Shown: in pieces, positions 53,893-64,000 of the stretch
How the letters are laid out: each line of letters opens with the position of its first letter
How positions within the stretch are numbered: the stretch's first letter is position 1
Assembly (NCBI GenBank): GCA_025642075.2
Contig: JAODUO010001619.1
Coordinates: forward strand, 1-64,000
Direction of reading: 5' to 3'
DNA length: 64,000 nt
From: Ridgeia piscesae
Lineage: Eukaryota; Annelida; Polychaeta; Sabellida; Siboglinidae
Translations under genes and position numbers: made by a program
Notes under the pieces: model-generated
The model's database searches: none
What the model was told of the DNA's origin: nothing
What the model saw: the letters and a program-made list of their open reading frames with translations, nothing else

Positions 53893-54617
53893 AAGCTAGA
53901 GTCTGGTGAGGTGGGCTGGAGCGACAAGGTGGATGGTACTGAGGGCTTGTTGGAATGGGTGTAGTGTTGGTATGCTTATGACCTCTGGGGGAGTAGGTTC
54001 CAGGCTCTTGTGACTGTTGGGTAGAAAGAGAGTATGCGTATGTATTGATGTATGCACGGATTTGTATGTACTTGTTGGGATTGCTGTTTCGTGTATGGGA
54101 TCATCGGTTATGATGTGTTGCGGTAACGTGATATTTAGGAGGTTGTGTTTTATCTTGTAAAAGAACACGAGTTGGTGTTGTAATCGTTGTGTTTCAAGTG
54201 TGCCCCAACCAAGTTTGTTTATTAATCCTGTTACACTTGTTTTGCGGCGGTGGTCATTTAGTATAAATCTGGTTGCGCTTCTCTGGATTGTTTCAAGGGT
54301 ATCAATATGATTCCGTGTGTATGGATTCCATGCTACAGCTTTGTGTTCAAGCGTTGGACTTACTAAACATGTTGTAGGCTGTTTCTTTACTTTAGGTGTT
54401 GCAGGATGGAGAGTGCGTTTTAAGAGGCCAAGTGTTCTAGCACATTGACATGCAGTGGTGTTGACATGCTTTAACCATGATCGTTTTGACTCTATTGTGA
54501 TGCCTAGATAAACGTATAATTCAACTTGGGAAATTGGTCGGTTTGATATGGTATACGTAAAGTGGCTAGGCTTCCCGGTTTTTGGTAATTCTGAGTGCAC
54601 TATTAATGTTGCCACTA
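53893..54617 (-). mobile_element. LINE 3' fragment, RT C-terminal open frame of about 240 codons
   Basis: The minus-strand frame contains ELYVYLGITIESKRSWLKHV, ARTLGLLKRTL, LEHKAVAWNPYT, HIDTLETIQRSATRFILND and TLETQRLQHQLVFFYKIKHN. These are the ordered blocks downstream of the catalytic motif in CR1/Jockey-superfamily reverse transcriptases. It is intact but 5'-truncated, abutting the repeat at 54620. It belongs to a different family from the CR1 copies nearby. Confidence 0.85.
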
Positions 54618-54619
54618 GG

Positions 54620-55035
54620 GCAGCTTTACCCCAGAATAGGGTAAAGACGCTGATTAGCTCTGAGGCCAGCTATGAAATAACTAACATAAGGATACTTTTA
54701 TAACATAATACTATTAAAAGCATTCTACATAACATTTTTATTCACACAAAAATAGACAGAAATACAAATTTGCAGTTGTTTAAGAAGCAGGAATTATGGC
54801 AGGATTAGTCTAGATTATCCAGGCTCCCCGAATTGGAGGAAATCAAGTGTTGCATTTGTGATCGCCAGGGCGACCTTTCCCTAAGACAGGGTAGAGTCGC
54901 TGATTGATTCACCTGCCGAATTTCAAATACAAATTAAGTAAAGATACCCTTTTGTCATATCATATTATATTATAAAAACAATTAAAAATGAAACTTATAC
55001 TGAAACATCTCACATAAAATTGAAAATGTTGCGTT
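54620..55035 (-). repeat. Two copies of an interspersed repeat (ctgcaaatttgtatttctgt family)
   Basis: On the minus strand ctaatcctgccataattcct, aaactgcaaatttgt and gcgtctttaccctattctgg occur. The second, diverged copy gives gcgactctaccctgtcttag. Relatives on the + strand are at 61340-61890. Confidence 0.7.
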
Positions 55036-55139
55036 GTTAGTTTTTAATCTCATTTAAATCTGTTATTTTACTAATTTAAAATAACATTATAACTTAGTTT
55101 CGTCGTCAAAGGCATACCTATTATAATTAGATAACTTCT

Positions 55140-55705
55140 CTTGGGCCTAAATCATTAGAAACCAAGCTCAGAGGCACATCAATACCGAAGGGTTGATCGA
55201 TCTCAGAGTCAATACACAGATCCAGTTGTCATCAAATTGATTGATACGCCAGGGAGCTATGGTGGATAGGTAAGGCTGTCTTTAAATGACGGCGGAATGT
55301 AGCAATATTTTCAACTTATTTAACACTAGAAGGAAGCATATTCCAAAGACTAGGTGCACCCACAGCAAAAGCCCTAATCCTAATACTAGTATTGACTTTA
55401 GGGATAAAAACTAAATCAGAACTAGATAATCGAAGTGAAACAGATTTTCTCACAGGAGTAAGCAAAAAATGTAAATACGACGACTGTTTACAGGAAAGTG
55501 CCTGGTAAGTAATGGTTCAGATCTTAAAGATGATACTATATCGGACAGGAAGCCATTTAATGCAAAGACTTTAGAAGGGGCTTAGAATGAGTAAAACATG
55601 GAGGCCTAGTCACAGCCCTTGCTAAGCAATGTTGAAGACGTTGTAGTTTTGTGACTAGCGGTACCCAGGATAGGACTTGTCTAGACACCAACCAGATGGC
55701 CCGCC
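55140..55705 (-). mobile_element. L2/CR1-superfamily LINE 3' fragment, RT C-terminus
   Basis: Minus-strand pieces read LQRLQHCLARAVTRPPCFT, LLKSLHWLPVRYSIIFKI (stop), YLHFLLTPVRKSVSLRLSSS, IRIRAFAVGAPSLWNMLPSS and ATFRRHLKTALPI. These are the diagnostic end blocks of L2-type elements (HWLPV-R, RAF-V-AP-LWN-LP). At least two stops show decay. Confidence 0.85.
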
Positions 55706-55778
55706 TATGGACGGTCGACAGCGGCTGCTAGCGAGGCTGCGATAAATCCAAGTACGTATAACTTTTTATGTGTACGTG

Positions 55779-56062
<284 letters not shown>

Positions 56063-56370
56063 CTGTATGTGTGTGCGTATGTGCGCGTGTGCATAACTAA
56101 TTACAGATGAGTGTAACGTACTTTGTTCGAGTGTTGGTGTAATCGCGGAGTCGTCACTTGTCCGCGCCAAGAGAACTCTGTTGACAAACACTTGTCCACA
56201 CCACCGGTCGTGTGACTGTCGTACCCATTGCGAGCAGGTGACACACAGACACACAGCACGAGAACTTCTAGAATCATCACAGTACACCTTTTTTGTGCCT
56301 TCTACGTACCAACTGTAAGTCATACTGTAACAGCTATGACGTAAGTTACGATAACGATGATCGATAATAG

Positions 56371-58972
56371 ATTTAACAAGATTTAACAAGATTTAACAAG
56401 ATTGCCACCTAGAGATTCAACTCTAGATGGCAGGTGGACTAGGAAGCCATTTGGCTTATCGAGAGTCCAACCTATCTATCTAAGTATACCCCGCCCTTCT
56501 TAGGTATATGTCGATTTTATTTTTTTAAATATATTAACACTGCTAGCACCTACACAATCAGCTGATAATCTGTTCCATTCGTTTACAGTTCTTTGTGAAA
56601 ATGAAAATTTTCTAATATCTAGTCTGCACTGCTTCTTTGCTAATGTAACTCCATGTCCTCTAGTCCTTCTCTCTTCCTTGACTGTGAAAAAAATATTTCT
56701 GTCAATATTTTCATATCCATTCAATATTTTAAACACCTCAATCTGATCTCTCAATCTTCTGGTTTCTAGTGTTGTTAAACCACATTCTTTTAGACGCATT
56801 TCATAACTAATATTCCTGAGTTTTTTGTATCATTTTGGTTGCTCTCCTTTGTACTCTTTCTAGCATATCAATATCCTTCTTGCGATATGGCCTCCATGCT
56901 TGTATACAATATTCTAAGTGAGGCCTAACTATTGTTTTATACAGCAGTATTATTAGTTCTTTTTCTTTGTACACTATATTTCACCTAATTAATCCAAGAA
57001 TTTGGTTTCCCTTCGCTGCTGCAATTCCACACTGCTCTGATACCTTCATGTCAGTACTAATAGTAAACCCTAAGTCCTTTTCCTTTAAGGTAGTATTTAG
57101 TACAGTATCACCCATTGTATATTGTGCATCTTCATTCCCATGTCCTGTGTGAAGGCACTTACACTTTCCAAAATTAAACAGCATTTGCCACTTCTCAGAC
57201 CATTCTATCAACTTATTAAGATCATCTTGTAAATACTGTCTATCTGCATCACTTTAATTTTCCTAAACACTTTTGTGTCGTCCGCAAACTTCAACACCTT
57301 GCTTGTTGTTATGTCATCATCCAAATCATTGATATATTAAGAATAAAATAGGTCCCAGTACTGATCCCTGCGGTACACCACTCAAAACCGCTTTCCAGTT
57401 TGAAACCTCCCCATCAACTACTACTCTTTGTCTTCTATCAATAAGCCACTTTTCTATCCAGTTGATCATTCCATTTCACTATGCCATGGGCCTTTAGTTT
57501 AAGTAGTAGTCTTTGGTGTGTGGCACTTTGTCAAAGGCTTTTAAATCTCTAAGTAGATTATATTTACTGGTGATCCCTCATCTGCCCACTTTGTGACATC
57601 TTCAAAAAACATAACATATTTGTTAAGCATGACCTCGCTTTAAAAAACCCATGTTGAGATGGGTTTATCAATTTATTTTTAACAAGAAAATCAACCAGGT
57701 GATCTTTAATTAGTCTTTCTAATAGTTTGCAAATCACCGATGATAAACTCACTGGTCTATAGTTCTCTGACTTGTTTCTCGAACCTTTTTTAAATAATGG
57801 TATAATGTTTGCTTCTTTCCATTCTAACGGAACTATTCCCTCCTCTAATGACAAATTGAACACTGTTGCAAGCAGTATGCTGATTTGTTCTACAATTTCC
57901 AATAGTAATTTGGGAGGAATCCCATCCACTCCAGGTGATTTATTATCCTTGATATCTCTTATTTTCATAGCTACCATTGTTGGGGTTACAATTAGTTGTC
58001 CTAAATAGTCAAACTCTCTCCCTTCGAACTTAGTCTCAAGTACTGGTAATATACTAATATCTTCCCTGGTAAACACCGAACTAAAGTACTCATTTACGTT
58101 TTCTGCCATTAAGAATCCCTCTGTTATTATGTTTCCATCACTACCTCCGACCTTATTCTGAACTTTCTGTTTACTTCGAACATACGCATAAAAACTCTTG
58201 CTGTCATGTTTTATATTAAGAGCTATTTTTTGTTCGTAGCTTCTCTTTGAATTTCTAATTTCAGCTGTAGCTTGATTAAGGGCTTCTTTATAAATGCTAT
58301 AGTCTTCTTCACTTCCGGTATGTCTATATGTCTTCCACATCATTTGCTTGTACTTGATTTTTCTAATGGCTTCCTTCGATAAGTGTTTCTTCTTTGACCG
58401 TTTCCCCTGTTTTTTCAAGGGGACAAATTTGTCAACGACGCAGTCAATTTCACTCTTAAAAATATTCCAGCATTCTGTTGCTGTCTTATTCTTTAGTGTG
58501 TTATTCCAGTCTATCTTTGCTAAATATTCCCTCATGTCCTTATATCTTCCTTTGTGAACATTTTCCCTGTACCTTATTTTTCTATTCCGTTCTCCCTTTA
58601 CTTTGATGATAAAATGTATCTGGTTGTGATCACTACACCCCAGTGGCTCACATATCTTGACATTATCAACAAATTCCTTCTGTGAGCTCAATACTATGTC
58701 TAACACGTTCTCGCCCCTGGTTGCTTCTAACACATGTTGAGAAAGGAAACTATCTTGTACTAAATCTAAACACTCTTGATCCTCTCTCCCGGTACTCTGT
58801 AGAGATGTCCACTGTATATGCCCATGGTTAAAATCCCCCATAATAATACAGTCCCGTTTACTCACTTCTTTGATAGCGTTATGTATTTTTGCATTCTCTT
58901 CCATGCTTATGTTTGGACTCCGATACACTAACCCAGCAGTTAATGTTGACTTTCCTGTAACTAAAAAAATAG
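56371..58972 (-). mobile_element. CR1 LINE, 5'-truncated, with 3' UTR and tail
   Basis: Reading on the minus strand, the element starts inside the endonuclease (AGLVYRSPNISMEEN, IIMGDFNHGHIQW, GCSDHNQIHF). It passes through reverse transcriptase blocks (DNKSPGVDGIPPKLL, VPLEWKEANIIPLFKKGSR, NYRPVSLSS, FADDTKVF) and ends with RTRGHGVTLAKKQCRLDIRK, FSFSQRTVNEWNRL. The 3' UTR matches that of the copy ending at 52727. The tail is three aatcttgtta decamers. Confidence 0.92.
57564..58928 (-). pseudogene. CR1 pol frame: endonuclease C-terminus and RT N-terminal half
   Basis: An uninterrupted frame of about 454 codons, and open further to about 58970. It covers the endonuclease end (SDHNQIHF) and the first RT motifs, then loses frame near 57564, just before the KAFDKVPH and FADD region that is still legible in other frames down to 57250. 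The product would reverse-transcribe the element's own RNA at a nicked target. This copy lacks a complete endonuclease and intact RT, so it is dead. Confidence 0.88.
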
Positions 58973-58978
58973 ATTAGA

Positions 58979-58979
<1 letters not shown>

Positions 58980-59050
<71 letters not shown>

Positions 59051-59152
59051 CACATCTAAAAATTTAAATATAATATTATATATATATATATATATATATT
59101 TTATATATAAAATATATATTATATTTAATATATATTATATTTAAATTTTTGA
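58980..59152. repeat. (TA)n run and A/T-rich palindrome
   Basis: ta repeats at 58980-59046. Then 59051-59078 and 59125-59152 form an inverted repeat around aaaaatttaaatataatatt, which could fold as a hairpin. Confidence 0.85.
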
Positions 59153-59551
59153 TGCGTCTTCGACAATGTTCGGGTACGCCAACCAAACGGGCTGTAAAAC
59201 TCGATAGGTGTCATGGGAAGATGATCAGTGCAGCTTTTGTTGCATAGCTTTACTTACTAGATCAATATAATCAGTTGGAATGCCGTTATTCCTTAGTGGT
59301 TGTCACTGGTTGTTTTATAAGCTTAGCTGACACTCAGTTGTCATAACCCCGCATCTTCAGCTACACATTCACATCAGGTGTAGCCACTGACAATTGAGGC
59401 AAACTACGACCATCGTTTCGCGGAGGAAGAACTGATTGTTAAAAGGATAAGAAATGTAACTGTACTTTCAAGAAGCTAATCCATAACTTGCCGTACAAAC
59501 GGAACAGGACAGGGTGAGTGGCCGCTACACAAGCGTTAGCTGTCGAGGTAT

Positions 59552-59797
59552 TATGCTGCGATCCAATAACATCGTGCAGATGGTAAGCACCAGTGGTCAA
59601 CTAGGAATTTCTCGACCTCCTCCTGTTAACTACTGGTGAATTTATGCAACTGGGTGACGTAAGAGTTACGAACTGGTATAGGGGCTGTAAGTGGGTCACG
59701 ATACATGGCGAGACTCCGCGCGACTGGAGCCGATCGGGAACTGGACACAAGAAGTATTCACGGTAAACACGGGGTGGTTAATGGAACGCAGCATTAG
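59552..59797. mobile_element. MITE-like element with TGCTGCG-TCCA termini
   Basis: TATGCTGCGATCCAATAAC at the left and GTTAATGGAACGCAGCATTA at the right are imperfect terminal inverted repeats, 246 bp apart. A 5' relative lies at 41900, and the internal part 59683-59750 recurs at 49736. No coding frame. Around it, 59153-59546 and 59800-60900 show no gene. Confidence 0.72.
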
Positions 59798-60943
59798 TTG
59801 CTACTCGAACATAATACTATATGGGTCACGTGTCACCGCACCATGTACCAAACACTTAACAACAATACACTAGTCATAAAACAGTGTTTTGTTTTATCAC
59901 GTGATCTTATTGTACTAATAAATAGAGGCCTGGTTATATCAGAAAAAAATGTGTTGCGAATTTATTTTGCGATTTCTTTCAGTGGATCGATCGATCGATT
60001 AAACATCGCTGGTTCAAGATGGTCGCGAAGCTGCATTCAAAGGTTGTGCCGTAGTTGAGACGCCGTAAATAGTAGCACTTCTCAAGCGTTTGACTTGACA
60101 TATCATGACGCTAACTCGCTCCCTGTTAACAAATCTAAATTTTCCCGACTACCCCACGTTTTTTCCAATGATTGTTTCTTCTAGTGATTATTTCTGTAAT
60201 ACATGATTATTGTGCCGAGCTGAAAAGTAACAGTGTGCAATTTGTTTGATCAATAATGGTGTCATTAATGTCAAAAAAATTTCCTCATCACGACGCAAGG
60301 GCATTGGTACCATAACATGTAAAATCAAGCCAGTTACAGTCTGCTTGGGGTGACAGCCAAAGTATGTCACTGGGGGGGGAGGGGAAATCTTGCTTTCGTT
60401 TTTTATTTATTAATGTAACAATCTTCATGTGAAAAATATTCGGATACGTTCTAGCTACTGTAAGCTACACTATCTCTCGCAATGCAGTTAGTTTATTAAA
60501 TGTTTACTACGTTAAACCTTCACATTGACGGACATGTCAGACTGTATCCATATTTAGCTGTGTGAGGCATCGGGGTCATGCGAATTCAACAGCTGGTTAA
60601 AGGATGATTTAACCAAGCGTTCCGTTATAGCGTTATAGCGCCCTCGGTCGGGTTAGTTATTGTGGTACCTCATTTAATTTTGAAAGTGGACTTTTTTTAT
60701 TATCATTTAAACGTGTTGTTGGCGAAATCTTTCAAATTGTGAACGTCGTTCGGAGCTTAAATAATAACGTGACAATAAACACAAATTAGCAGGAAGTGTA
60801 CCTTCAACATGCATGTTGGAATCACAAGAACGTAATATGAAGAAAAAAACTAGTAGCTGGCATCTTCGCTTTAATCACGATAACGTTCAACAGTTGCTAC
60901 ACGCTTTCATACGGTAACACCTCAATGGCCCGTCCCTTCGTAG

Positions 60944-61204
60944 GTCGTGACGGCAGCGGCACTGACAGTCCTCGTCGGGTGGTGTCTCAGCCGTCCAGGC
61001 GTGGAAGCGACGCCCAAGTTCCCGTCGTCAAGGATTAACTGGAAGCTGCGCCGGTGCATCAGGCAGTGTCAGGAGGACTTCAACCGGTGTCGCGTCATGT
61101 GTCTCTCGTCAGGCGAGTGTCCGGCGGCCATTGAACGCTGCAAGGACCTCTGTGACGAGAACGAGACGCAGTGCAAGAAGGACTGTTATGTCACTTTTAT
61201 GTAG
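60944..61204 (+). CDS. Putative terminal exon of a small secreted Cys-rich peptide
   Basis: The frame follows an acceptor-like ttcgtag|GTC and ends at TAG 61202-61204. No ATG lies in frame, so an upstream exon must supply the start. It encodes a hydrophobic VVTAAALTVLVGW segment (signal peptide), then a basic stretch and nine Cys spaced C3C6C3C5C6C3C6C3C. That is two CX3CX6CX3C modules around a single Cys, suggesting disulphide-linked helical hairpins. I do not recognise the family. It could be a host-defence or signalling peptide. No function is assigned. Confidence 0.5.
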   Translation, partial: VVTAAALTVLVGWCLSRPGVEATPKFPSSRINWKLRRCIRQCQEDFNRCRVMCLSSGECPAAIERCKDLCDENETQCKKDCYVTFM

Positions 61205-61239
61205 CGGCGATGTGACGTCACAGAAGAGGGTCTTACGTC

Positions 61240-61460
61240 ACAAAGTAGCGTAGTCTCGTTTAACCGACTCTTGCTCAGCTGCGTAACGTCGCCGAAAATA
61301 TAGTCTGGTCACCTAGCGGTCTTTGGATGTTTTTTCGTGTAAAGTGATGCCACCTCACGGAGCCTGGGTAATCGAGGCTAATCCTACCATAATTCCTGCT
61401 TCATAAACAACTGCAAATTTGTGTTTATGTTTGTGTTAATATAAGTGTCTTAGCTACCGG
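61240..61460 (+). repeat. Interspersed repeat unit 1 (agtctcg-ttaaccgact)
   Basis: gtagtctcgtttaaccgact, ctgcgtaacgtcgccgaaaa tatagtctgg and tgccacctcacgg lead into taatcctaccataattcctg and aacaactgcaaatttgt. The same order is seen in unit 2. Confidence 0.75.
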
Positions 61461-61569
61461 TCGGCAGAATTGCTCCTGACCTACCAACTACCCCTTGCAC
61501 GCTTCACTGCACACACATAACCCGCCCCTCTACAAGGGGCGCCACATAAGATCCACTGGGTACGTGAAG

Positions 61570-61900
61570 ACATAGTCTCGCTTAACCGACTGTCGGTCGG
61601 CTGCGTAACTACACCGAAAATATAGTCTGGTGTCAGCCTACTTTTGAATATTTGCCGTGTGGGCCTAAACAATGCTGCCACCTCACGGATACTGGTTAAT
61701 CCTGCCGTAATTCCTTTTTTTAAACTGCAAATTTGTATTTCTATTCATTTTGTATTAGTATAAGTTTAATTTTCTATTTTTTTATAATACAGCATTATCT
61801 CATAAAAAAGTATCGTTATTTAATTTTATTTCAAATTCGGCCTGATAACCAATCGGCGTTTCTACCCTTATCTGGGTTAGGCGACCACATTACACCCCAG
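61570..61900 (+). repeat. Interspersed repeat unit 2
   Basis: tagtctcgcttaaccgactg, ggctgcgtaactacaccgaa aatatagtctgg, gctgccacctcacgg and actgcaaatttgtatttct, ending in ggcgtttctacccttatctg ggtt. A diverged tail copy (tgctgccacctcacgg) follows at 62030-62180. Confidence 0.75.
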
Positions 61901-62224
61901 TCTATGATAGCGACGTCGGACAAGTCACCGACAACTATGCAATCGCATCTACGCCAACATAAGAGCGAACGTAAAGAGGGAACGACGTAAGACTCTATTA
62001 TTGTCCGTACGCTCTTTACCATATAAGTTTAATTTTGAATAGTTTTTATAATATATTATGTATAGTATGATAAAAAGGGTATCCTTGTTTAATTTGATAC
62101 CATAAATCATCCAGGCGGAGTGGAGAAGCTAAGAAGTGCTGCCACCTCACGGCGTCTAGTTAATCTAGGCAATTAGTACCGAAGCAACAAAACAAGGGAT
62201 ACTGTAATGCAATTAGCGACGGAA

Positions 62225-62615
62225 TGTAACTAGACAGACCACTGTGTCACGTCACAACTAGACAGACTGCTGTGTCACGTCACAACTAGACAGACTGCTG
62301 TGTCACGTCACAACCAGACAGACTGCTGTGTCACGTCACAACTAGACAGACTGCTGTGTCACGTCACAACTAGACAGACTGCTGTGTCACGTCACAACCA
62401 GACAGACTGCTGTGTCACGTCACAACTAGACAGACTGCTGTGTCACGTCACTACTAGACAGACTGCTGTGTCACGTCACAACTAGACAGACTGCTGTGTC
62501 ACGTCACAACTAGACAGACTGCTGTGTCACGTCACAACCAGACAGACTGCTGTGTCACGTCACAACTAGACAGACTGCTGTGTCACGTCACAAGTAGACA
62601 GACTGCTGTGTTACG
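62225..62615 (+). repeat. 28-bp minisatellite
   Basis: About 14 copies of aactagacagactgctgtgt cacgtcac with aaccag variants. Confidence 0.95.
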
Positions 62616-62656
62616 TCTGTGTAGTCGCGACGTGACGTAGCAATACAGACTACAAC

Positions 62657-62812
62657 GCCAGCTTTGTGTACCTATGGAATGTAAAAATTTGGACATCTGA
62701 ATCAAATGCTCCAAATGGCGAGAAGACAAGAAAGCCACTGACTGCTCAACAATGTCTTGACCGTTGTAGGCGCTTTTATTTGTGCTGGCAGATTCAATAT
62801 AGGATACTCATC
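62657..62812 (+). pseudogene. Possible PAN/Apple-like exon
   Basis: After acceptor-like agcaatacag the frame reads YNASFVYLWNVKIWTSESNA, then KPLTAQQCLDRCRRFYLCWQ and IQYR. LTAQQCLDRC followed by C and an aromatic stretch is reminiscent of PAN/Apple domains. No GT donor follows at the expected place and no neighbouring exon was found, so it may be a relic or a chance frame. Confidence 0.3.
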
Positions 62813-62824
62813 TATATAGGAATA

Positions 62825-62879
62825 ACTCTCTCTTTCTCTCTCTATCCTGTATCTTTCTTTCTCTCTTTCTTTCTTTCTC

Positions 62880-62914
<35 letters not shown>

Positions 62915-62927
62915 TCTCTCTCTCCCC

Positions 62928-63007
<80 letters not shown>
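62825..63007. repeat. CT/TCTG-rich tract and (TA)n
   Basis: ctttc/tctg repeats at 62825-62941 followed by ta repeats to 63006. Confidence 0.95.
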
Positions 63008-63009
<2 letters not shown>

Positions 63010-63949
63010 AAAAGACATCCGTGATTGAAAAATATATCCGTCTGGTGGACGGGTTCTGAGGCATTGTTACTGCCGACAGAGGAAAGTGTTCAGATTGCTA
63101 GAAGGATTGTTCGTAGATGGTGGCACCCACAGTAGCAGCAACAAGGTCATCCCAGCTCGCACGTGATGCGACGTATACCTCAACTCAGCCAGAAGTAGAA
63201 CACACAGGAGGATTAATATTGTACACTTAAACAATGGCAGCAAAATTTGTGCTGGAAATACTTGTGGCTTATGCCATAAACATGAATGTAGTTCACAGTC
63301 TTCACGGTGAAGCTCAGACGTTTGGTTTGTTCGTTTACTTGCTTCGCAGGTTTCACGAAGGACAATACAGTGCGTGGGGGAGTAGTTTCTTCCGCCCGTG
63401 GATGTCACGTAATCCCGTAGGCTGCATTGTATAGGGCCTTCTATATGGAGCGAGACCACATTTGAATTTCCAATAGGCGGTCATTACAACGTTTCCTTCA
63501 TTTCCTACTAAACTTGAGGAAATCGATTATTTGCAATTTCACAGCATACTTAGCCTCCATTGACAGAATGCTGTGAAAAATCGTGAAATTATATCACGTC
63601 AGTTTCCCACAAACCACTTTCAAACCTGACACCCCATACTTTCTGCCAGAACTATGCACCGATTGGTTTTAATTACATCACCATGCAAAATGACATCTGT
63701 ATCAATACACTGAAAGTCACCGACTGACCGTGTCATAATGTGACACCTCTGATACCACGCTGCACAAATACATCATTTTCATTCACTCAACACTGCACCA
63801 GTCCTCACAGAAATTCAAACAATCTCATAATGCTGTTTCTATTGGGGACTCTGTCGTCGAGGAAAATGAATAATGTTTAATCGGCTTTTCTCCGTTGTAT
63901 TTATCTCCACCGCTCTAGTCGTGGTTTATGGAAGTTAGGACTTTTTTTC

Positions 63950-63984
<35 letters not shown>

Positions 63985-64000
63985 CACCGGTTAGGTATTT
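63008..64000. other. Intergenic sequence
   Basis: Only short open frames on both strands without domain character (for example 63067-63459), and an (AAT)n run at 63946-63982. No gene supported. Confidence 0.6.

Noticed and set aside
56095..56389. Minus-strand frame before the (TA)n run as a gene fragment
   Set aside because: Some Cys and Trp residues suggested a secreted domain, but no family pattern, start or splice partners could be shown.

Overview
This is eukaryotic (metazoan) genomic DNA. It has intron-rich genes with GT-AG introns, many minisatellites and microsatellites, and non-LTR retrotransposons. The protein families present (citron, a fibrinogen-related secreted protein, CR1- and L2-type LINEs, a tRNA-derived SINE) suggest a marine invertebrate, plausibly a lophotrochozoan such as a mollusc. 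That is inference; no sequence here fixes the species.

Positions 1-37046 (+ strand) hold the 3' two thirds of a citron (Rho-interacting kinase, CIT) orthologue. I reconstruct 32 exons joined by phase-compatible GT-AG introns: 4740 nt including the stop, or 1579 residues. The order is a long coiled coil, a C1 zinc finger, a PH domain, a CNH (citron homology) domain and a basic Ser-rich tail. The N-terminal kinase domain, if present, lies upstream of the window.

The introns are packed with tandem arrays. In about ten introns the repeat unit is a copy of the adjoining exon-intron junction. Donor-derived arrays contain the last exon bases plus the 5' splice site; acceptor-derived arrays contain the 3' splice site plus the first exon bases. 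Each array runs into or out of the real exon. This is the main observation in the window. In addition, intron 5 is 882 nt (294 codons), in frame and stop-free, encoding a His/Pro/Thr-rich segment.

Positions 37047-44600 are citron 3' flank and intergenic DNA with a 1.4-kb foldback element. Positions 44626-48239 (- strand) hold a five-exon fibrinogen-related gene: signal peptide, short coiled coil built from 54-bp repeats, and a complete fibrinogen-like domain. Its first exon contains an apparent frameshift. Positions 49200-59150 are a retrotransposon graveyard. An L2-like LINE is interrupted by a CR1 copy with a 5-bp target duplication, and a second CR1 fragment abuts it. A larger CR1 copy lies on the opposite strand, with two more LINE 3' ends between. 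Positions 59500-64000 carry MITE-like repeats, a two-copy interspersed repeat, a small Cys-rich secreted-peptide exon, a 28-bp array and a possible PAN/Apple-like exon.

All exon borders are my own reading of frame and splice signals. No transcript evidence or alignment was available.
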